Source: Aquificaceae bacterium
Lineage (GTDB): Bacteria > Aquificota > Aquificia > Aquificales > Aquificaceae
Assembly (NCBI GenBank): GCA_025057715.1
Contig: JANWVD010000013.1
Span: forward strand, 1 to 11,581
Direction: 5' to 3'
DNA length: 11,581 nucleotides
Position 1 is the stretch's first letter. Every line of letters starts with the position of its first letter. The notes beneath the pieces are model-generated. The model did not search any database. It was given only the letters and a program-made list of their open reading frames with translations, and was not told where the DNA came from. The position numbers and the translations under genes were made by a program. This document shows, piece after piece, positions 6,356 to 11,581 of this stretch.

Positions 6356-6585
6356 GACCGCTTTTGCCACAAGAACTCGAGATGTTTAAAAAAGCATTAG
6401 GCATTGGTCCTCATAACTTTTGGCGCTGGTCTTCGCGCACCCGTAACTTTAAGCTTTTTACAGACGGCGTTAATATATGGGTAGATGGTTTTCAAGATAG
6501 CGTTGGAAAGCCGATGGCTGTGAGCGAAGCAACCTGGTGGAGTTGGGAATTTATAAAACAAAAACTTAAAGAGCAAGGGTCTTGA
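6352..6585 (+). CDS. Tryptophan-rich 77-residue protein, unrecognised
   Basis: I do not recognise this family. The product is a small soluble basic protein with six tryptophans in 77 residues (W24, W26, W43, W62, W63, W65), many more than average. Visible parts are a helical start (PQELEMFKKALG), a NFWRWSSRTRNFKLF segment rich in Arg and aromatic residues, a probable beta hairpin (VNIWVDGFQD), and a closing helix with WWSWEFIKQKLKEQ. It has no Cys, no signal peptide and no membrane helix. The start overlaps the thiamine-binding protein gene as ATGA and the stop overlaps the fabD start as TTGA, so it is embedded in a coupled chain and is very probably translated. The aromatic/Arg pattern could suit nucleic-acid or ligand binding, but that is guesswork. 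Confidence 0.8.
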   Translation: MRPLLPQELEMFKKALGIGPHNFWRWSSRTRNFKLFTDGVNIWVDGFQDSVGKPMAVSEATWWSWEFIKQKLKEQGS

Positions 6586-7505
6586 TAGCGTTTGTTTTTC
6601 CAGGTCAGGGTTCTCAAGTTGTTGGCATGGCTTATGATTTTTACAAAGAGTTTCCGCAGTCTGCGGATGTCTTTCACAGTGCAGAGACTGCCCTTAGACA
6701 AAACATAGCCGAGATAATATTTCATGGCACTCAGGAAGAGCTTGATAAAACCCAGATTACACAGCCTGCCGTTCTTATTGCCAGCTTTGCAATTTATAAG
6801 GCTCTTGAGTCAATGGGCATTAAAGCCCCTAATTTCGTTGCAGGTCATTCGCTTGGGGAATATACAGCTCTTTTAGTAGCAGGTGCCATAGAGCTCTTTC
6901 AGGCAGTCAGACTTGCACACATTAGAGCAACGCTTATGCAAAATGCGGTGCCCGAAGGCGAAGGGAGCATGGTGGCGATTTTAAAGCTGGATATAGAGAG
7001 GGTAAAAAAAGCCTGCGAAGATGCATCAAGCTATGGGCTTGTGGAGGTTGCAAACTATAATTCCCCTGAGCAGTTTGTTATCTCAGGTCAAAGAAAGGCA
7101 GTAGAGGTTGCGAAAGAGAACGCAATAAAGATGGGGGCAAAAGCGATAGAGCTCAAAGTCTCTGTGCCGTCTCATTGCAGTTTGATGAAAGATGCGGCAA
7201 ACGCCTTTAGGTTAAAACTTGCACAAACGCCTATTCAAAACTCGAGGATAAGAGTGGTCCAAAACTACACTGCTAAAGCACATACGATGGCTCATGAAAT
7301 TCGCGAAAATTTATATAAGCAGCTTTTTTCCCCGGTTTTATGGCTTCAAAGCGTTGAGTTTATGGTATCTAATGGCGTTGACACTTTCGTAGAAATTGGT
7401 CCAAAGCCTGTGCTTTCAAAGCTTATTCAGCAAACTGTTAAAGATGTCAGGGTTTTTAGCGTCTGTAAAGTAGAGGATGCGAAGGCTTTAATAGATGCCC
7501 TCTAA
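6582..7505 (+). CDS. fabD: Malonyl-CoA:acyl carrier protein transacylase
   Basis: FabD transfers malonyl from CoA to acyl carrier protein, supplying the extender unit for fatty acid synthesis in the cytoplasm. The 307-residue enzyme has the opening FVFPGQGSQ with oxyanion-hole Gln9, and the nucleophile Ser90 in GHSLGEYTAL. Arg115, which binds the malonyl carboxylate, lies in HIRATLMQ, and catalytic His198 in VPSHCS. NYNSPEQFVISG (158-169) and the C-terminal EIGPKPVLSKL (271-281) complete the set. Length is normal. The start is TTG at 6582, overlapping the previous stop; the next residues give the expected N-terminus, and AAGGG lies a few bases upstream. The last 18 bases overlap the convergent hisG gene on the other strand. 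Other fab genes are not present in the window. Confidence 0.96.
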   Translation: MIAFVFPGQGSQVVGMAYDFYKEFPQSADVFHSAETALRQNIAEIIFHGTQEELDKTQITQPAVLIASFAIYKALESMGIKAPNFVAGHSLGEYTALLVAGAIELFQAVRLAHIRATLMQNAVPEGEGSMVAILKLDIERVKKACEDASSYGLVEVANYNSPEQFVISGQRKAVEVAKENAIKMGAKAIELKVSVPSHCSLMKDAANAFRLKLAQTPIQNSRIRVVQNYTAKAHTMAHEIRENLYKQLFSPVLWLQSVEFMVSNGVDTFVEIGPKPVLSKLIQQTVKDVRVFSVCKVEDAKALIDAL

Positions 7506-8102
7506 GGAGCTTATAAGTTTAAGAATTTCCTCGCGATAAAGCCTATAGCCAGAGCGGTTGCAAATAAAAACAGCGCTTGATTCTAAAACCTTTTCAAAAA
7601 CTACAAGACCATTTTCGCGAAGCGTTTGACCAGTTTGGACAAGGTCTAAGATAATATCAGAAAGACCCACTATTGGCGCAAGCTCAACAGAACCGCTTAG
7701 GTGGATTATCTCGCAGCTCCTTGCTCTTTTTGAGAAAAACTCAAATGTGATGTTTGGGTATTTGCTTGCAACGCGAAGGTGGGAGGCTCTTTCGTAAAAG
7801 CTTTGAGATTCTGGCTTTCCAGCTACGCAAAGGGTGCATATGCCAAATGGGAGCTTAAGAAGGTGATATACGTCTGCTTTTGATTCAATTATCGTATCAA
7901 GCCCGGCAATTCCAAGCTGAGCTGCGCCCTTTTCTACATATTTTGGCACATCAAAGGGTTTGACAAGCAAGACTTCAAAATTATTTAAGCGCTGGAGAAG
8001 CTTTCTATCGGAGGAAAAGTTTTTATCTAAAAATCCCAAGGATGCTAAGAGCTTTAAAGAATCATCAAGCAACCTGCCCTTTGGGAGGGCAAGCTTAAGC
8101 AT
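7488..8102 (-). CDS. hisG: ATP phosphoribosyltransferase, short form (HisG-S)
   Basis: HisG condenses ATP and PRPP to phosphoribosyl-ATP, the first and feedback-regulated step of histidine synthesis. At 204 residues this is the short form: it ends just after the catalytic domain and lacks the C-terminal regulatory ACT-like domain of long HisG. Motifs seen are LALPKGRL (4-11), the LGIAGLDTIIE segment (63-73) and the PRPP-binding loop GSVELAPIVGLSDIILDLV then TGQTLRENGL (137-166). Short HisG enzymes need the HisZ regulatory subunit, a histidyl-tRNA-synthetase paralogue, for activity and histidine control; no hisZ is in the window. The start overlaps speE by 8 bases and the end overlaps fabD on the opposite strand by 18 bases. 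It is the last minus-strand gene here and has no room for a private terminator before fabD. Confidence 0.96.
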   Translation of the reverse strand: MLKLALPKGRLLDDSLKLLASLGFLDKNFSSDRKLLQRLNNFEVLLVKPFDVPKYVEKGAAQLGIAGLDTIIESKADVYHLLKLPFGICTLCVAGKPESQSFYERASHLRVASKYPNITFEFFSKRARSCEIIHLSGSVELAPIVGLSDIILDLVQTGQTLRENGLVVFEKVLESSAVFICNRSGYRLYREEILKLISSLEGIY

Positions 8103-8952
8103 TATATTCGCCAGAGAGTATCTTATTTATAAAACTCTTTGGCAAAAACGCATATTCGTGCATGTCTTTGGAATAGAGCTTTGTTTGGAAAGACTTCTCT
8201 CTAAGGGGCTTTCTTGGGTCTTGGCTTTTTGAGCCTATGGAAAAGCTCCACCAATAGCCTGCATAGCCAGGGACTGATGCGCAATATAGGTCAACTATTG
8301 GGAAAACTTCACGTAGGTCCTTTTGTATCCTTTGGACGATGTTTAGGTGATAGTGTAAGGACTCGCTTTGACCTGCATATATGCCATCCTCTTTTAGGGC
8401 TTTAAAAACGTATCTGAAAAATTCAGTGGTTGTTAGAATGTGAGCAAAGCCTACGGGGTCTGTGGAATCTACCAATATCACATCAAAAGCAGAGGATAGG
8501 TTTTGAACGAATTTAAATCCGTCTTCTGCAAAGACCTCTACGCGCGGGTCATTAAAAGAGCAAGCAAGGCTTGGCAGATACTCTTTGGAAACCTCTATAA
8601 CCATGCGGTCTATGTCAACTAAGACCGCGCGCTTAACCTCTGGGTGCTTTAAAACTTCTCTGAGAGTTCCGCCATCACCGCCGCCAATTATCAAAACATC
8701 CTTTGGCTCTGGATGTGTAAACATGGGAATATGGGCTAAAAACTCGTGGTAGACAAACTCGTATCGCTCGTCACATTGGGCAACCCCGTCCAAGACAAGG
8801 ATGCGACCAAAGTGAGGAGATTCTAAAATCACAATCTCCTGATACTCGCTTTTGCCGTGGTATAAAACCTTTTCGACAGGATAAGCGTGCCTTATTGGGG
8901 CAAACGGGTCTCTTTCAAGAAATACAATGTCCCTCACGGGGGTTATTATCAA
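8095..8952 (-). CDS. speE: Spermidine synthase-type polyamine aminopropyltransferase
   Basis: SpeE moves the aminopropyl group of decarboxylated S-adenosylmethionine to a diamine, making spermidine or a related polyamine. The 285-residue protein has KSEYQEI (34-40), VLDGVAQ (53-59), YHE (68-70), the nucleotide loop GGGDGG (90-95), VDID (112-115), AEDGF (142-146) and the catalytic DSTDP (162-166, D162 and D165). A C-terminal region with PGYAGYWWSFSIGSK completes the fold. Substrate choice (putrescine or agmatine, as in Thermus) cannot be read reliably. The assigned start is TTG at 8952, but the only Shine-Dalgarno-like AAGG sits directly against it; a GTG at 8937 (residue 6) is the alternative, so the first residues are uncertain. 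It lies 17 bases after the four-helix membrane protein and overlaps hisG by 8 bases. Confidence 0.94.
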   Translation of the reverse strand: MIITPVRDIVFLERDPFAPIRHAYPVEKVLYHGKSEYQEIVILESPHFGRILVLDGVAQCDERYEFVYHEFLAHIPMFTHPEPKDVLIIGGGDGGTLREVLKHPEVKRAVLVDIDRMVIEVSKEYLPSLACSFNDPRVEVFAEDGFKFVQNLSSAFDVILVDSTDPVGFAHILTTTEFFRYVFKALKEDGIYAGQSESLHYHLNIVQRIQKDLREVFPIVDLYCASVPGYAGYWWSFSIGSKSQDPRKPLREKSFQTKLYSKDMHEYAFLPKSFINKILSGEYNA

Positions 8953-8969
8953 CCTTGGTGATAGTTATG

Positions 8970-9410
8970 TCAAGGTTTGAAAACAGCAAGGTAGACAATC
9001 GCGATAATCACAAAGATGAGCGGCAGGCTTATTAGCAATACGAATAAATCATACATTCGGTATGCTCTTTCTTTCTCTTGGGCTTTGGGGATATAAAAGT
9101 TTACAAACCAAAAATTGAGAGCCTCGAGAGGCAAAATTATAAAAAGCACCAATAGGAGCTTTATATTAAGCCAGTTTATGTCAAAGCGAAACTTCATAAG
9201 ATGGAGCATCCAAAGACCCATGGAGATTGCAACAATTAAAGACAGAACCTCGAGATTAACCATCCAGCGATAGAAGGACCTAATCTCATCCTGAGGGTAG
9301 CTTGATGGTTTTATAAGAGTGTAAAGAAAATATAGCCCAATCGAAGAGGTTGAGCCAATCCACATAAAGAGCGCCAAGATATGGGAAAATTTCGCGATGT
9401 TATAGTCCAT
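8970..9410 (-). CDS. Small four-helix membrane protein, possibly HemJ/CopD/DUF2269-like
   Basis: The 146-residue product is an inner-membrane protein with four predicted helices (about 6-28, 52-72, 82-106 and 122-143) and short loops. A His lies in the first helix (H10, in KFSHILALFMWIG) and another at the end of the second (H70). The third helix begins NIKLLLVLFIILPLEALNF with Lys84. An N-terminal His-Ile-Leu...Trp-Ile-Gly helix and a Lys-Leu-Leu-Leu-Val-Leu third helix recall HemJ (protoporphyrinogen oxidase) and CopD/DUF2269 membrane proteins, but the match is too thin for a firm name. The start is well supported: AGGAGG (9420-9425) lies 9 bases upstream on this strand. The gene follows the histidine kinase after a 41-base gap containing a GC-rich hairpin, and precedes speE. 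Neither neighbour defines a function. Confidence 0.85.
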   Translation of the reverse strand: MDYNIAKFSHILALFMWIGSTSSIGLYFLYTLIKPSSYPQDEIRSFYRWMVNLEVLSLIVAISMGLWMLHLMKFRFDINWLNIKLLLVLFIILPLEALNFWFVNFYIPKAQEKERAYRMYDLFVLLISLPLIFVIIAIVYLAVFKP

Positions 9411-9429
9411 CTTTTTAAGCCTCCTATTT

Positions 9430-9448
9430 GCGCCCCTTTAAGGGGCGC
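9430..9448. other. GC-rich intergenic hairpin
   Basis: GCGCCCCT (9430-9437) pairs with AGGGGCGC (9441-9448) around a three-base loop, an 8-bp stem with seven G-C pairs. It sits in the gap between the kinase stop (9452) and the ribosome binding site (9420-9425) of the membrane-protein gene. Read on the plus strand it is followed by a T-rich tract (GTTTTATATTTTCTTTT), like an intrinsic terminator, yet no plus-strand gene ends nearby. Read on the minus strand, the direction of the flanking genes, there is no T-tract, so an mRNA processing, stability or translation element is more likely there. The fold is clear; its role is not. Confidence 0.5.
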
Positions 9449-9451
9449 GTT

Positions 9452-10444
9452 TTATATTTTCTTTTCATCAAGTAAGATGCAAAAGCGGGTGGTCCCAGGG
9501 TTTGATGAGTATTCAAGCTTTGCCCCTATGGTCTCGAGTCTCTTGATAAGGTTTGTAAGGCCTATGCCGGGATTTAGGCTTTCAAAGCCCTTGCCATTGT
9601 CTATTACGCATACTGTGGCGTTGCCGTTTTGCCTTTTTGCCAAGATTTCTACCTTCCCTGAGCGCATGTTAAGACCGTGCTTTAGGGCGTTTTCTACCAA
9701 AATCTGCAAGGAGAACTTAGGTAATTTTAGCTCAAGGAGCTCTGGCTGAGCGCTTACTATGAGTTCTATCTTTGAGTGAAACCTGAGCGATATTACTTGC
9801 CAATAGTCGTTTATTAAGCTTAGCTCTTCGCGAAGGGTTATGAATGGCTCAAGGTAGAGACCTTTTCTCAGGAGCCTTGAAAAGCTCATAAGAGCATCCT
9901 CTGCCTTGTTTGGGTCTGAGTGTATGAGCTCTGTGATTGCGTTTAAGGTGTTAAATAAAAAGTGCGGGCTGATTTGGTTTTCTAAGTTCCTAAGATGGGC
10001 TTCAAGTAAAAGCTTTTCGCTTTGCTCTTGTTGTCTTTGGGAAAGTATAAGTTTATAAATAAGATAGCCAAGCGATGCGGTAATTAGACCAAGAAAGATA
10101 GATAACTCTATTGCTTTTGTATAGCTTACATGCATTTGAGACATCTTTAGTGCTGTTTTTGTAAAGTATCCAAGGAGAGAGCCGGTAAATCCTGCAAGAA
10201 ACGCGAAGATAAAGCTAAGCGGGGTGTGTAATTTTGTAGGTAAGCGTGGGAGTAAAAATGCGTTTATTAGCTCAGTGAGGATTAGAGATAGGAGGAATAT
10301 GTAAATAGCCGTTAGCGCACCTATGCCCATAAGGGACATAAGATTTTCGTCAAATAAAGAGGCGCTAAAGCCCGCTATGGATAGACCAAGCACCAAAGCG
10401 AGCAAAAGTATGTAGAACCACTCTCTTGGTCTTACCCTTACCAA
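9452..10444 (-). CDS. LytS/YehU-type sensor histidine kinase
   Basis: This 330-residue membrane kinase has four predicted N-terminal helices (about 10-28, 38-64, 75-97, 111-134) with very little extracytoplasmic sequence. A cytoplasmic linker helix leads to the His_kinase domain typical of LytS and YehU. The phosphoacceptor box is LENQISPHFLFNTLNAI with His161, the sequence type specific to this subfamily. ATP-binding motifs follow: N box LVENALKHG (N252), G1 box DNGKGF (282-287) and G2 box GIGLTNLIKRLE (293-304). Such kinases phosphorylate LytTR-type response regulators, usually from the adjacent gene; none is in the window. With no obvious sensor domain, the signal is probably sensed in or at the membrane. 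The start is TTG, supported by GAGGG 9 bases upstream, and overlaps the upstream flavoprotein gene by 7 bases. Confidence 0.92.
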   Translation of the reverse strand: MVRVRPREWFYILLLALVLGLSIAGFSASLFDENLMSLMGIGALTAIYIFLLSLILTELINAFLLPRLPTKLHTPLSFIFAFLAGFTGSLLGYFTKTALKMSQMHVSYTKAIELSIFLGLITASLGYLIYKLILSQRQQEQSEKLLLEAHLRNLENQISPHFLFNTLNAITELIHSDPNKAEDALMSFSRLLRKGLYLEPFITLREELSLINDYWQVISLRFHSKIELIVSAQPELLELKLPKFSLQILVENALKHGLNMRSGKVEILAKRQNGNATVCVIDNGKGFESLNPGIGLTNLIKRLETIGAKLEYSSNPGTTRFCILLDEKKI

Positions 10445-11581
10445 GGGGACTTACCCTCTATTTTGAGTAGTAGGTTCATAACGCCAATTGCGACCCCGGG
10501 CCAACCTTGACCGGGGAAGGTTGTATCCCCTATGATGTATAGACCTTTTATCGGCGTTATTGGGCTTGGATAACCAAAGGGGAAGTGCTTTTTATAAAGC
10601 GGTATGCCACCTACTGAGCCGCGATGTCTAAGGGTGTATTTTTGAAAGGTTTTGGGCGTTGCGCTAAATGTTGCGATTTTTCTCACATGTTTTAAGGAAG
10701 GTAGGTGCTCGTAGATTAAGTTTAGGCAATGCTCGGTTGTTTTTTGTTTTTTCTCAATGTATTCCTCTTTTGAGAGGTTTTCCCAAATGCTTAGGAAAGT
10801 ATGCGTGGATATTGTTATGCTCCGAGTTGAGTTTTTGGACAAAATTGGGTCTTCGGGGTGTGATATTGAAACAAAAAGAGAGCGGCTTAAGGTATTTGGG
10901 ATTGGCTCTTTTAGCAAAATTAGATGATGACCTTCAAGGTCGATTGAGTTTTCAATGGTCATATAGATAGCAAAAGCTCCCCAAAGGTGGGGGTATCTCT
11001 CTTTTGCCCTTTCGGAATAAGCCGTGAGCTCTTTGCATATTTTGCCTGCGTCAAACACGGTGGTATTTAAGATTACTCGCTTTGCGAAAAATTCGCCCGC
11101 CGTGGTTTTTAGTTTAAAGCCGTCTTTCAGCGGTTCAACAGAATTGACTACGGTTTTTCTAAAGACATTTTCGACCTTTTTTGCAAAGACTTCTAAAATT
11201 GCTGACATTCCGCCTATGACGCTATAGTTTTGTAAGTTTGGATAGCAAAGACCCATGGAAGCTACGGAAAATGGCACTTCTGAGAGCTTGCCTTGGGCGG
11301 TTATAAGACAATGATGGTCTAAAAAGTTCTCAAAGTCTTCTGAGATATTACCAAGGTAGAATTTTGCAACGCTTTTTGCACTTATAAAATTGCAAAGAAA
11401 GCTAGAGAGGGTTTTTTTAGGGCTTTTCAAAAGCATTCTAAGTGGTGAGATTACGGGGTGAAAGGGTAAAGCGTGTGGCAAAAGCTCCCAAAGAGAGGAG
11501 CTAAGGCTTAAGGTCCTTTGCCAAAATGCGTCTTGTCTTTTTGCGCCGAAGGCGCGTTTTATTTCTAATATAGACATCTCT
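10438..11581 (-). CDS. Carotenoid desaturase/isomerase-type FAD flavoprotein (CrtI/CrtD-like), N-terminus outside the window
   Basis: The visible 380 or so residues match the middle and C-terminal parts of the phytoene desaturase / carotenoid isomerase family, FAD enzymes that act on C40 polyenes at the membrane. The C-terminal FAD motif is intact: GLYIIGDTTFPGQGWPGVAIGVMNLL, with the G-D-T/S and PG-x-G-x-PG-V elements. Upstream are a YSVIGGMSAILEVFAKKVE segment, typical of the substrate/FAD region, and an AKRVILNTTVFDAGKI strand-turn. The N-terminal GxGxxG Rossmann loop is absent, because the frame stays open through 11578-11580 and the gene runs off the edge. The ATG at 11577 is therefore probably internal, and about 100 residues are missing. 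Desaturase, isomerase and CrtD-type enzymes cannot be told apart here. The end overlaps the kinase by 7 bases, putting a putative carotenoid gene and a sensor kinase in one transcript. Confidence 0.85.
   Translation of the reverse strand, partial: EMSILEIKRAFGAKRQDAFWQRTLSLSSSLWELLPHALPFHPVISPLRMLLKSPKKTLSSFLCNFISAKSVAKFYLGNISEDFENFLDHHCLITAQGKLSEVPFSVASMGLCYPNLQNYSVIGGMSAILEVFAKKVENVFRKTVVNSVEPLKDGFKLKTTAGEFFAKRVILNTTVFDAGKICKELTAYSERAKERYPHLWGAFAIYMTIENSIDLEGHHLILLKEPIPNTLSRSLFVSISHPEDPILSKNSTRSITISTHTFLSIWENLSKEEYIEKKQKTTEHCLNLIYEHLPSLKHVRKIATFSATPKTFQKYTLRHRGSVGGIPLYKKHFPFGYPSPITPIKGLYIIGDTTFPGQGWPGVAIGVMNLLLKIEGKSPW
10454..10458 (-). promoter_or_regulatory. Ribosome binding site supporting the kinase TTG start
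   Basis: On the minus strand GAGGG ends 9 bases before the TTG at 10444. It lies inside the end of the upstream gene, so kinase translation is probably coupled to it. The spacing is what fixes TTG rather than a later codon as the start. Confidence 0.5.

Noticed and set aside
9381..9749. 122-codon open frame on the plus strand across the kinase end and the intergenic hairpin.
   Set aside because: It runs antisense to the conserved ATP-binding region of the kinase and to the membrane-protein start, and its translation has no family features.
11575..11577. ATG at 11577 as the true start of the desaturase-like gene.
   Set aside because: The frame continues open to the window edge and the essential N-terminal GxGxxG FAD loop is missing, so the gene almost certainly starts outside the window.
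1..11581. A new defence system, mobile element or CRISPR array.
   Set aside because: I saw no repeat-spacer pattern, transposase, integrase, toxin-antitoxin pair or nuclease-helicase set. Apart from HARP, the genes are ordinary metabolism, secretion and signalling genes.

Overview
The window most likely comes from the Aquificaceae (Aquifex, Hydrogenobacter or Thermocrinis relatives); I do not assign a genus. The best clue is a PIN-domain protein at 5454-6041 that reads as HARP, the protein-only RNase P first recognised in Aquifex aeolicus. Supporting signs are a short-form HisG, moderate GC (low to mid 40s percent by eye), and very tight packing in which most neighbouring genes overlap or almost touch. 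GTG and TTG starts are common. I see no rRNA, tRNA, CRISPR array, insertion sequence or prophage gene. No stretch of 300 bases lacks a gene.

Plus strand, 1-3430: the tail of a membrane protein cut by the window edge, followed by three overlapping genes for the type II secretion apparatus. These are GspC (inner-membrane PDZ protein), GspD (outer-membrane secretin) and a GspN-like protein. A 63-base gap, the largest in the window, follows and holds a strong ribosome binding site and a weak promoter candidate.

Plus strand, 3494-7505: nine genes in one tightly coupled run. The first four form a sulfur and iron-sulfur cluster group: the scaffold IscU, a TusA-type sulfur carrier, a 74-residue protein resembling DUF1858, and a stand-alone Nfu domain. 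Then come shikimate dehydrogenase (AroE), the HARP RNase P, an MTH1187-type thiamine-binding protein, a tryptophan-rich 77-residue protein I do not recognise, and malonyl-CoA:ACP transacylase (FabD). Every junction overlaps or is at most 10 bases long, so the run is probably one polycistronic unit that mixes housekeeping pathways.

Minus strand, 11581 down to 7488: a carotenoid desaturase/isomerase-type flavoprotein whose N-terminus lies outside the window, a LytS-type sensor histidine kinase with four predicted membrane helices, a small four-helix membrane protein, a spermidine-synthase-type aminopropyltransferase (SpeE) and HisG. This run converges on the plus-strand run, and hisG and fabD overlap tail to tail by 18 bases. 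A GC-rich hairpin lies between the kinase and the small membrane protein.

The item most worth a second look is the HARP gene, because this family is routinely labelled 'RNA ligase partner protein'. Next are the disassembled NifU-like cassette with its uncharacterised 74-residue member, and the tryptophan-rich orphan between the thiamine-binding protein and FabD.
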